Assembly: GCF_014193655.1 (NCBI RefSeq)
Contig: NZ_JACHZQ010000011.1
Coordinates: forward strand, 42,658-106,657
DNA length: 64,000 nucleotides
Direction of reading: 5' to 3'
Origin: Rhizobium sp. BK313
Lineage (GTDB): Bacteria > Pseudomonadota > Alphaproteobacteria > Rhizobiales > Rhizobiaceae
Both the position numbers and the translations under genes were made by a program. The notes beneath the pieces were generated by a model. It was not told where the DNA came from. It saw only the letters and a program-made list of their open reading frames with translations, and did not search any database. Within the stretch, counting starts at the first letter, position 1. The number at the start of each line of letters is the position of its first letter. Positions 53,501 through 60,577 of this stretch are shown one piece after another.

Positions 53501-53580
53501 ACGGCGCGCTCGCGCCAATGACTGAGCTCTGCAATGCGTACCTTCAGGCGGTCTAGGCGCTGCGCGATGGTGAGCTGCAT
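50554..53580 (-). CDS. Alpha-mannosidase, glycoside hydrolase family 38
   Basis: 1008 residues from ATG 53580 (MQLTIAQRLDRLKVRIAELS; AGGA upstream); a longer frame to 53703 lacks family similarity. An N-terminal beta region is followed by the catalytic barrel: zinc ligands in TGHAHIDLAWLWPYDETRRK, nucleophile Asp in CWLPDCFGFSGALPQ, and zinc His in NEFHDILPGSSI. C-terminal beta-sandwich domains complete the normal length. It releases alpha-mannose inside the cell, since no signal peptide is present. No transporter adjoins it. Confidence 0.94.
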   Translation of the reverse strand: MQLTIAQRLDRLKVRIAELSHWRERAVLAIDNWTFEGEDIAIGQAWPHRKGIVYFASQANVPADWPLEETRLQLDLGGESLITLAYGGGKSESFGLDPYHQEFPLKDRNFSITTDSVARFPFGEPNRQPKLNRARLAWLDIPAHRLNLSLRQVAEAIEALDDHDVVPHLLDAAETALRSLDWPSATAPYISRTANAEWQQKIWELPELMENPPGLSEDERGTAAAAYDGLLTRLKSLQERYPQNGELLLTGHAHIDLAWLWPYDETRRKMRRTFHTALSLMDRSPDFRFNQSTAHYYAQMEADDPQLFARIKEKVVEGSWEVIGGMWVEPDTNMPTGESLVRQILYGQRYFEKTFGARHTICWLPDCFGFSGALPQLLRQGGIESFFTIKVNWSETNRFPYDLFWWEGLDGSRVLAHTFDNPMQGYNGFVQPDCFMPTWKNFRAKTLHDTSLLAVGYGDGGGGVTPEMVEREVQLRDFPAIPKARWGKVADFFTSAHRTAKEKRLPAWSGEIYLELHRATLTSQSGVKRQHRRAERALITAETLASITHMIGGAAPQSLEADWRITLKNEFHDILPGSSINEVYQDAERELSGVIDHAKALQKDAMDAIASALPKGGIMDALVVVNPSLDARPLRAVLADGTILSTGDIVSPLSIRVFDRAALKPAGGLRAEASRLENEHLAAIIGADGAVQSLVHKATGREALAEAANQLWIYPVDKPRNWDAWDIDADYAEKGIRLDKPESIELVENSPHRAAIKVVHRYRDSAIVQHYVLTANAKRLDIETRIDWHDRRTLLRSLSPVATRARTATFECAYGVISRPTHTNTSWDAAMFEAVAHRFIDLSEPDFGVALLNDAKYGHSARGNVLGISLVRGPIYPDPMADEGEQRFTYALLPHAGEWHSGGVREEADDLNQSLIVTAAVNLAETTLTPIAVTGTPVALSAIKPAEDGGGLVLRVYEPAGRRGGLVVTPAEGWTISEAVNLMEEPAARDAGPDILPFEVRSWMMTRA

Positions 53581-53689
53581 GGCATATCCTATATGGTTGA
53601 CGCCAAGCGGGCACCGCGCCGGCGGCCGTGGCGTCGAGAATGAAACATTGCAAGGCAAGAAAAGTGATGACGGGCCGGCCCTACCAGGC

Positions 53690-53767
53690 TCAGGCGGGAC
53701 CAATCGGCAAAGCCAAATAGCTGCCGGAGATGCATCCCGTCACGGGAACTTTGATATTGGCGCTCAT
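53690..53767 (-). CDS. Possible 25-residue small ORF with strong ribosome site
   Basis: ATG at 53767 follows AGGAGGAGGAGACTGTCGA and opens a 25-codon frame (MSANIKVPVTGCISGSYLAL and five more). The ATG overlaps the TGA of an upstream frame that encodes a hydrophobic stretch (LRLVISLLFAIIYACVM then QEEETVE) starting near 53838 without a clear start codon. The arrangement looks translationally coupled. It may be a leader for the alpha-mannosidase gene or chance. The rest of 53768-54079 shows no other gene. Confidence 0.35.
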   Translation of the reverse strand: MSANIKVPVTGCISGSYLALPIGPA

Positions 53768-54079
53768 TCGACAGTCTCCTCCTCCTGCATGACGCAGGCA
53801 TAGATTATGGCGAAGAGCAGGCTGATGACCAGTCTCAAAATGGAAGCGAAATTTCGGACTTGGCTTTCCGCACTGAGCGGCCAGGCGACGTTGTTCCGGC
53901 GGACCTCAGTGTACGATAGGGATCGCCGGGCCGTTATTCCCGACGATTGCAGTCTCACCCCTGCAGCCGGAACGCGGATTGACCGATCGCTCCGGCCGGC
54001 AAGCTGCGTCGACGCGACGCATGACGGAAATAGCGCACGGTAAGACATTCGGCGGGGCGGCAAAGCCCCGCCTCTCTCG

Positions 54080-55276
54080 TCAATGCCTCGGTATGCGCGG
54101 CAAAAAGATCGTGAACAGACCGAGCAACGGCAGATAAGAGCAGACCGTGTAGACGAAGGAAATCCCATGCGTATCGGCGAAATCGCCGAGAAACGCCGCA
54201 CCAAGTCCCCCTGCCCCGAAGGCGAAGCCGAAGAAGATGCCACCGATCAGCCCGACGCGTCCGGGGATCAGCTCCTGCGCGAAGACCACGATGGCCGGGA
54301 AGGCCGACGCAAACACCAACCCGATCACCACCGTCAGGACGCAGGTCCAGAACAGGTTCGCATAGGGCATCATCAGCGCGAAAGGAATGACGCCGAGGAT
54401 CGAGAACCAAATGACGAAGCGCGCTCCGAGACGGTCTCCGACCGGGCCGCCCATGATCGTTCCGACCGCGACCGAACCGAGAAAAAGGAACAGCATCAAT
54501 TGCGCATCGCGAACGTCAAGATGGAACTTGTCGATGACGTAGAAGGTGAAATAGCTCGATATGCTCGCCATGTAGACGTTTTTCGTCGCCGTCAGCAGGA
54601 TCAGGATCGCAAGAGCCCAAATGGCCTTGTTGCGCGCGATCGGCAAGGCGCGGCTGGGAGCCGGGCGCGCGGCATGCTGGCGGCGATGGCTGATGTACCA
54701 GGTGCCGACCCAGCTCAGGACGATGAAGCCGATCACCGCCAGAACCGAAAGCCAGGCGACGCTCGACTGGCCGTGCTGGAGCACGAAGAAGGCGGCAATC
54801 AACGGCCCGATGGCAGAGCCGGCATTGCCGCCGAGCTGGAAGAGCGACTGCGCCAAGCCATGGCGTCCGCCGGATGCCAGCCGCGCGACGCGCGATGCTT
54901 CAGGATGGAACACCGCGGATCCAAAACCGATGAGGCTGGCAGCAATTAGCAATGTTTGGAAGCTGCCGGCATAACCGAGTAGGACTAGCCCCAGAAAGGT
55001 ACTGACCATGCCGACCGGCAGGGAATACGGCATGGGCCACTTGTCGGTGACGATGCCGACGACTGGCTGCAGCAGTGACGCCGTAATCTGAAACGTCATC
55101 GTCAGCAGCCCGATCTGAACGAAATCGAGCGCGTAATTCTCGCGGAACATCGGGTAGAGCGACGTCAGCAGCGATTGCATGATGTCGTTCAGAAGATGGC
55201 AGACGCTGACCGCCACCACGATTGAAATTGTCGTCTTCTCAAATCGGGCCTGCGTGCCCGAAAATGCCGCAACCAT
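54080..55276 (-). CDS. MFS transporter, fosmidomycin-resistance (Fsr) type
   Basis: 398 residues, AGGAAGGA upstream of the ATG. Twelve predicted helices; VCHLLNDIMQSLLTSLYPMF and HPEASRVARLASGGRHGLAQS are characteristic of the Fsr subfamily, which exports fosmidomycin and other compounds. Divergent from the AraC regulator, with 120 bp between, so this regulator is the likely controller. Confidence 0.92.
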   Translation of the reverse strand: MVAAFSGTQARFEKTTISIVVAVSVCHLLNDIMQSLLTSLYPMFRENYALDFVQIGLLTMTFQITASLLQPVVGIVTDKWPMPYSLPVGMVSTFLGLVLLGYAGSFQTLLIAASLIGFGSAVFHPEASRVARLASGGRHGLAQSLFQLGGNAGSAIGPLIAAFFVLQHGQSSVAWLSVLAVIGFIVLSWVGTWYISHRRQHAARPAPSRALPIARNKAIWALAILILLTATKNVYMASISSYFTFYVIDKFHLDVRDAQLMLFLFLGSVAVGTIMGGPVGDRLGARFVIWFSILGVIPFALMMPYANLFWTCVLTVVIGLVFASAFPAIVVFAQELIPGRVGLIGGIFFGFAFGAGGLGAAFLGDFADTHGISFVYTVCSYLPLLGLFTIFLPRIPRH

Positions 55277-55396
55277 TGAGGATTCCTTCCTGCGCCGACC
55301 GATTCCTTTCAGCCATGCTATTTGATCAGCCTTTTACACGGCTTGCGGGTGACCTTCTTTCGTGTTTTGGTCCAGTTCTTTCGCGATCGGGCCAAA

Positions 55397-56227
55397 ATGG
55401 AAAAGCTCTCTCAACAGTTGCTGGCGACACTCGAAAAAGACCACGAGCAAAATATGCTCTGGATGGAGGAATCGAATGCTGGCGTACTCGTCCATAGCTC
55501 AGAGCCGCCGCAGGGTTACACGGTTCCCTGGCATCATCATCGCCGCACACAATTGCTTTGCGTTTTCGCCGGCGTCGTCTTGATCCTGACGACCCGTGGC
55601 CGATGGATGGTGCCACCCGGCCATGCCTTGTTCATTCCCGCTGGCCTGGAACACTCCGTCGAAATGTTGAGCGATGTCAGCATGAAATCGGTCTACGTGA
55701 CGCCGCGCGATCCAACCCTGCCGGACGAGGCACCCCGCGTCCTCGAAGTGACAGATCTTGCGCGCAGTCTGCTGCTTGAAGCCATCCGACTTCGGGAAGC
55801 TCCGCTCGGAAATCGCAAGGCCGAACTTGTCCTTTCCCTCCTGATCGAGGAGATTTCGACGCTCGATGAGCGCCCGCTCGGCCTGCCCTTCCCGTCCGAC
55901 CGGCGGCTGGCAGCACTTTGCCGCGACTATCTGGCAAACCCGACGCCGAATGCCCGGCTGGACGATTGGGCCGAGAAGCTGGCAATGAGCCGCCGGACCT
56001 TTACCCGGCAATTCCGCAAGGAAACCGGCATCAGCTTTACCACCTGGCGTCAGCAGGCGAGCGTCTTCGCTTGCCTGCCGCAACTTGCAGAGGGACAGCC
56101 GGTGACCAACGTCGCGCTGGAGGCCGGTTATGAAAGCGTCGCCGCCTTCACCACCATGTTCCGACGCATGCTCGGAACCTCGCCGCGCACCTACATGGTG
56201 AACCGCTGGTCTTTCGACCGGCACTAA
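55397..56227 (+). CDS. AraC family regulator with cupin sensor domain
   Basis: 276 residues from ATG 55397; upstream in-frame TTG at 55322 lacks a good ribosome site. An N-terminal cupin (YTVPWHHHRRTQLLCVFAGV; PPGHALFIPAGLEHSVEM) has the His-rich effector pocket. The C-terminal two-helix-turn-helix DNA domain reads LDDWAEKLAMSRRTFTRQFR and VTNVALEAGYESVAAFTTMF. Divergent from the Fsr-type exporter, whose expression it probably controls in response to a small ligand. Confidence 0.92.
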   Translation: MEKLSQQLLATLEKDHEQNMLWMEESNAGVLVHSSEPPQGYTVPWHHHRRTQLLCVFAGVVLILTTRGRWMVPPGHALFIPAGLEHSVEMLSDVSMKSVYVTPRDPTLPDEAPRVLEVTDLARSLLLEAIRLREAPLGNRKAELVLSLLIEEISTLDERPLGLPFPSDRRLAALCRDYLANPTPNARLDDWAEKLAMSRRTFTRQFRKETGISFTTWRQQASVFACLPQLAEGQPVTNVALEAGYESVAAFTTMFRRMLGTSPRTYMVNRWSFDRH

Positions 56228-56295
56228 AAGTCGCGCAAATATTCGGAACGTTTACAGCCAAAGACATCATTCTCCGGGCATGATCAAAAAAATTT

Positions 56296-56344
56296 GAGAA
56301 AAGCTTTTCTCTCCTTGACTCTTGAGATGAGAAAAGCTTTTCTC
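56296..56344. promoter_or_regulatory. Tandem identical 16-bp operators GAGAAAAGCTTTTCTC
   Basis: Two perfect copies of the same 16-bp palindrome (56296-56311 and 56329-56344) have centres 33 bp apart, about three helical turns. They bracket a TTGACT (56315-56320) that could be a -35 box. Length, symmetry and position in front of a LacI-family gene point to operator sites for that protein. They overlap the annotated 5' end of the reading frame. Confidence 0.75.
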
Positions 56345-57391
56345 ACGGCAAATGAGGTCGGGAGAGGACATCTGGAAAATCAGCGTGTTAGAAGCGGTCG
56401 GGTAACGATTCACGATGTTGCCGCTGCCGCAGGTGTCAGCATTTCGACCGCATCGAAAGCGTTGAACAATACTGGGCGGATGGGCGACGATACTCGCGAA
56501 CGGGTTAAGCGGGTCGCGACCGAAATTGGTTTTCGGCCGAATGCCTTGGCCAAGGGTCTGCTCAGCAATCGGAGTTTCACCATCGGTCTTTTGACCAACG
56601 ATACCTACGGCCGTTTCACTCTCCCTGTGATGGCCGGCATTACCGAAGCGCTCGTCGATCACGGGGTTTCGGTGTTTCTCTGCACGATCGAAGACGATCC
56701 TGCGCTCGGAAAGGTTCATGTGGACGCCATGCTGGACAAGAGCGTCGATGGCATCATCGCTTCGGGAAAGAGGATCGACCGCCGGCTGCCGGTGGATCTG
56801 TCCAACCTGCCCGTGCCCGTCGTCTACGCGTTCACGGAAGGGACGCCCGGTAGTGTCGCCTTTTGCGCCGACGATTTCCAGGGTGCCGCCCTTGCGGTCG
56901 AATGGCTAATGGGTCTCGGCCGCCGCCGGATCGCCCATGTCACCGGCCCGGAAAGCTTCTTTTCCGTGCGCGAGCGAGCCAGGGCCTATCGCAGCCTCGC
57001 CGGTGATGTGCTGCCGGTGATGTACGGTACGTGGTCCGAGGCCTGGGGGCATGAGGCCGTTGCCAAAATATGGGATGCGCCCGGATCGAAGCCCGACGGC
57101 ATTTTCTGCGGCAACGACCAGATCGCCCGTGCCGTGGTCGATGCCTTGCGCGAGCGCGGCGTGCGCGTACCGCAGGACGTCTCTGTGGTCGGCTTCGACA
57201 ACTGGGAGATCGTCGCGGCCCAAACGCGGCCGCCGCTGACGACGGTCGATATGAATCTCAAGGCGCTCGGGCGGGAGGCCGGGCTGACGGTTCTGGCGCT
57301 GGCGGAAGGCCGCGCCGTCGAACCGGGGATCAGGACATTGCCGTGCGAATTGGTCGTGCGGCAGTCGTGTGGGGGAAACCCCGATCATTAG
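56327..57391 (+). CDS. LacI family transcriptional regulator
   Basis: 354 residues if started at ATG 56327. The first residues are encoded by an operator palindrome, and the only possible -35 element lies beside it, so the true start may be downstream, for example the CTG at 56372 with AGAGGA in front. From VTIHDVAAAAGVSISTASKA the LacI helix-turn-helix is complete, followed by a periplasmic-binding-like effector domain (RSFTIGLLTNDTYGRFTLPV; DGIFCGNDQIARAV; VVGFDNWEIVAAQTRPPLTT). It should repress the downstream ABC/GH127 operon until an arabinoside-type sugar is present. Confidence 0.9.
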   Translation: MRKAFLTANEVGRGHLENQRVRSGRVTIHDVAAAAGVSISTASKALNNTGRMGDDTRERVKRVATEIGFRPNALAKGLLSNRSFTIGLLTNDTYGRFTLPVMAGITEALVDHGVSVFLCTIEDDPALGKVHVDAMLDKSVDGIIASGKRIDRRLPVDLSNLPVPVVYAFTEGTPGSVAFCADDFQGAALAVEWLMGLGRRRIAHVTGPESFFSVRERARAYRSLAGDVLPVMYGTWSEAWGHEAVAKIWDAPGSKPDGIFCGNDQIARAVVDALRERGVRVPQDVSVVGFDNWEIVAAQTRPPLTTVDMNLKALGREAGLTVLALAEGRAVEPGIRTLPCELVVRQSCGGNPDH

Positions 57392-57435
57392 TTGAGGAAA
57401 AGGGGCAGACGGAAATGCCCCATGGGAGGAGAAAC

Positions 57436-58680
57436 ATGATGAAGCGACTTCTGGCCGCGACCGGCCTCATATCTCTATGCCTAATGTCTGGCGCATCCGC
57501 CGCCGAAAATATTACAATGTGGGTGCGTAGCGGCATCGGCGATTCCTTCAAGAAGGTCGTCGAAGCCTATAATGCCAGCCATGACGACAAGGTCACCATG
57601 ACAGAGGTGCCCTTTTCCGAACTCGTGCAAAAATACGCAACCGCGATTGCGGGCGGCCAGGCGCCGGACGCTCTGTCGATGGACCTCATCTATACACCGG
57701 CCTTTGCCGCCGCCGGTCAGTTGGAAGACCTGACCGACTGGGCCAAGAGCCTGCCCTATTTCAATTCGCTCTCACCGTCGCATGTGAAGCTCGGCACCTA
57801 TCAGGATCATATCTACGGCCTGCCGCTCTCGGTCGAGACCTCCGTCTTTGCCTGGAATAAGGACCTCTACAAGAAAGCCGGTCTCGATCCCGAAAAAGCA
57901 CCAACGACCTGGGACGAAATCGAGAGCAATGCCGAAAAAATCCGCGCGCTCGGCGGCGACACCTACGGCTTCTACTTCTCCGGCGGCGGCTGCGGCGGCT
58001 GCATGATCTTCACCTTCACGCCGCTTGTCTGGGGCGCGGGCGCCGACATTCTTTCGGCCGACGGCAAGACGGCGACACTCGATACGCCGCAGATGCGCAA
58101 GGCAGTCGATATCTACCGCACCATGGTCAAGAAGGATCTGGTGCCGGCGGGGGCGGCCAGCGACACCGGCGCCAACTTCCTCAGCATCAGCAACGGCAAG
58201 ATCGGCCAACAGAGCATCGGCGCCTTCTCGATCGGCACGCTGATCACGCAATATCCAGATATCCATTTCGGCGTGACCCTCATACCCGGCGTCGACGGCA
58301 AGCCGTCCTCCTTTGCCGGCGGCGATAACTTCGTCATCACCAAGGGCACGAAGAAGCTCGCGGCGGTCGAGAAATTCCTCGAATATACCTATTCGCTGGA
58401 AGGCCAGAAGATCATGGCGAAATATGGCAGCCTGCCGACGCGTGGCGATATTGCCGACCAGGTGCTTCAAGGCCTCGATCCACGCATGCAAGTGGGCCTG
58501 AAAGCTATTTCTATCGCCAAGACGCCCTATACGCTGCAGTTCAACGATCTGATCAACAGCGCCAACGGCCCCTGGGCCGGCTTCACCAACGCCGCAATTT
58601 TTGGAGACGACGTCGACACGGCCTTCTCCAATGCGCAATCGGAAATGCAGTCGATCATCGACAACGCGCAGCAGCAATAA
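57436..58680 (+). CDS. ABC transporter sugar-binding protein, family 1
   Basis: 414 residues from ATG 57436, with GGGAGGAGAAAC upstream. Signal peptide RLLAATGLISLCLMSGASAA; mature SBP_bac_1 fold (ITMWVRSGIGDSFKKVVEAY; IYGLPLSVETSVFAWNKDLY; FAGGDNFVITKGTKKLAAVE). A GGGCGGCMIF segment with two cysteines is an unusual local feature. First gene of an importer operon with two permeases, a GH127 enzyme and MalK-type ATPase. Ligand is probably an arabinofuranoside oligosaccharide by context. Confidence 0.92.
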   Translation: MMKRLLAATGLISLCLMSGASAAENITMWVRSGIGDSFKKVVEAYNASHDDKVTMTEVPFSELVQKYATAIAGGQAPDALSMDLIYTPAFAAAGQLEDLTDWAKSLPYFNSLSPSHVKLGTYQDHIYGLPLSVETSVFAWNKDLYKKAGLDPEKAPTTWDEIESNAEKIRALGGDTYGFYFSGGGCGGCMIFTFTPLVWGAGADILSADGKTATLDTPQMRKAVDIYRTMVKKDLVPAGAASDTGANFLSISNGKIGQQSIGAFSIGTLITQYPDIHFGVTLIPGVDGKPSSFAGGDNFVITKGTKKLAAVEKFLEYTYSLEGQKIMAKYGSLPTRGDIADQVLQGLDPRMQVGLKAISIAKTPYTLQFNDLINSANGPWAGFTNAAIFGDDVDTAFSNAQSEMQSIIDNAQQQ

Positions 58681-58689
58681 GCCACATCA

Positions 58690-58716
58690 GACCGGGAGGC
58701 TTAAGGTTTCCCGGTC
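58690..58716 (+). other. Hairpin after the sugar-binding protein gene
   Basis: GACCGGGA (58690-58697) and TCCCGGTC (58709-58716) form a perfect 8-bp stem with an 11-nt loop, 10 bp after the binding-protein stop. No T-run follows. As in other binding-protein operons it may stabilise the upstream mRNA or reduce downstream expression. Confidence 0.5.
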
Positions 58717-58744
58717 CTCCCCACCAAAACATCAGGAGCATTCC

Positions 58745-59662
58745 ATGGCCGGTCCCGGAGCTGTTGGAGCACTGCGGCGCCGCAAGCGGCGGCGGCGTGC
58801 CGGTTGGCACGGATTTCTCTACATCGCGCCGGCCATGGCGCTGGTTATCGTCTTCTTCGTCCTGCCCGTCCTCTTTACCGGATGGATGAGCCTGCACAAC
58901 TGGCCGCTGCTCGGCAATCCGCGCTGGATCGGCTTTGGCAACTATACAAGGATGGTGTCGGACGTCCGCTTCATGGCCGCGCTGCGCTTCACCGCTTATT
59001 ATACCGTGATCGTCACCATCGCCATTTTCGCCGTCGCCTTTCCCCTGGCGTTTTACGTAGAAAAACAGCGGCCTCTCGTCGGCTTCTACCGCACCATCAT
59101 CTTCCTACCCGTCGTCGTCGGGCTGGCGACGGCCTCGCTGCTCTGGGTCTGGCTCGCCAATGTCGACAGCGGCTTTTTCGTTCCGGCAGCGCTGGCGCTC
59201 GGACTGGTCGACAAGAAACCGAACCTGCTCGCCGACTTCGACATGGCCTTTGCGACGATTATCGTGATGGTGGTCTGGAAGATCGCCGGCTTCACCATGA
59301 TCATCCTGCTCACCGGTCTGCAGGCGATCCCTTCCGAGCTGACGGAGGCGGCCCGCATCGACGGCGCCAGACGTTGGCAGCGCTTCCGCTTTCTGACCTT
59401 GCCGCTGATGCGCCGCACGATTGCGCTTGCCCTAATCATCTCGATCACCGGCTCGGTGCTCGCCTTCGACCAGTTCTACATCATGACCAGCGGCGGACCT
59501 CAGAACCGGATGATCTCGGTGGTCTACTATATCTTCAACCAGTCCTTCGTGTCCTTCAATCTCGGCTATGGCGCGGCACTATCGATCGCCCTTCTCGTCA
59601 TTCTCGTATTGATCAGCATCGTCCAGCTCTGGCTGCTGCGCGTCGGGGAGGATCGCCCGTGA
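58745..59662 (+). CDS. Sugar ABC transporter permease, MalF/UgpA type
   Basis: 305 residues from ATG 58745 (AGGAGC upstream). A basic N-terminus (RRRKRRRRAG) precedes six predicted helices. The EAA-type coupling loop reads LTEAARIDGARRWQRFRFLT, the site that contacts the ATPase. GNYTRMVSDVRFMAALRFTA is typical of the family. Its stop overlaps the GTG start of the second permease. Confidence 0.93.
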   Translation: MAGPGAVGALRRRKRRRRAGWHGFLYIAPAMALVIVFFVLPVLFTGWMSLHNWPLLGNPRWIGFGNYTRMVSDVRFMAALRFTAYYTVIVTIAIFAVAFPLAFYVEKQRPLVGFYRTIIFLPVVVGLATASLLWVWLANVDSGFFVPAALALGLVDKKPNLLADFDMAFATIIVMVVWKIAGFTMIILLTGLQAIPSELTEAARIDGARRWQRFRFLTLPLMRRTIALALIISITGSVLAFDQFYIMTSGGPQNRMISVVYYIFNQSFVSFNLGYGAALSIALLVILVLISIVQLWLLRVGEDRP

Positions 59663-60552
59663 GCATCACGAACTTGAGCACCACGAACGTGACAACCGCC
59701 AAAGAGCGTCGCGCCCGGCGGAAAATGTGGAGTGCTGTCAGCTATCACGGCGTCGGCGTCATTATCGTCATCTTCTTCTTTGCGCCCTTTGCCATCGCGC
59801 TGCTGTCATCGTTCCGGCACGGCTCGGAGGCAAGCCTGCCGCCTCTGCCGCCCTGGCCGACATCGGGCTTCAGCTTCGATGCCTATCGCGCCCTCGACGG
59901 TTTCGGCGCCGGTGTCGTGCAGCACACGCTGAACTCGCTCTTCGTTTCGGTGGCGACGGTGGTCCTGACGGTCATGGTCAGCCTGCTCGCCGGCTACGGT
60001 TTCTCGCGCTATCAGTTCCCGTTCAAGGGTGCCTTCTTCATCCTGATCATCGCAACGTTGATGATCCCCTTCCAGTCGATCCTGACGCCGCTCTTCATCA
60101 TCCTGGCGAGGCTCGGCCTCAACAATTCGCTGCTCGGCCTGACGCTGGTCTATGTCACCCTCCAGCTACCCTTCTCGGTCTTCATGATGCGAAACGCCTT
60201 CGACGCCGTGCCGAAGGAGATCGAGGAAGCAGCCCGTATCGATGGCGCACGCGACCTGAAGCTTTTGTTCCGCGTGTTGCTGCCATTGGTGCTGCCGGGT
60301 GTGGCAACCGTTGCGATCTTCGCCTTTCTCAATGCCTGGAACGAATTCCTGGCAGCACTGGTGCTGCTCTCCAGCAATGAGAAATTCACACTGCCGGTGC
60401 TGATGATCGCGGTCAGGACCGGGCGGCTCGGCGCGGTCAATTGGGGCGCGGTCCAGGCCGGCATCGCCGTCATGACCATCCCCTGCGTCATCGTCTTCCT
60501 GCTTCTGCAACGCTATTACATGCGCGGTCTGATGGCCGGCGCGGTGAAATGA
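59659..60552 (+). CDS. Sugar ABC transporter permease, MalG/UgpE type
   Basis: 297 residues with a GTG start overlapping the previous stop (GTGA). Six predicted helices and the EAA loop EIEEAARIDGARDLKLLFRV. The periplasmic region TLMIPFQSILTPLFIILARL is a family hallmark. Forms the membrane pore with the preceding permease. Followed 25 bp later by the GH127 gene. Confidence 0.93.
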   Translation: MSITNLSTTNVTTAKERRARRKMWSAVSYHGVGVIIVIFFFAPFAIALLSSFRHGSEASLPPLPPWPTSGFSFDAYRALDGFGAGVVQHTLNSLFVSVATVVLTVMVSLLAGYGFSRYQFPFKGAFFILIIATLMIPFQSILTPLFIILARLGLNNSLLGLTLVYVTLQLPFSVFMMRNAFDAVPKEIEEAARIDGARDLKLLFRVLLPLVLPGVATVAIFAFLNAWNEFLAALVLLSSNEKFTLPVLMIAVRTGRLGAVNWGAVQAGIAVMTIPCVIVFLLLQRYYMRGLMAGAVK

Positions 60553-60577
60553 ACCTCAAACGAAACGGATGAATTCC

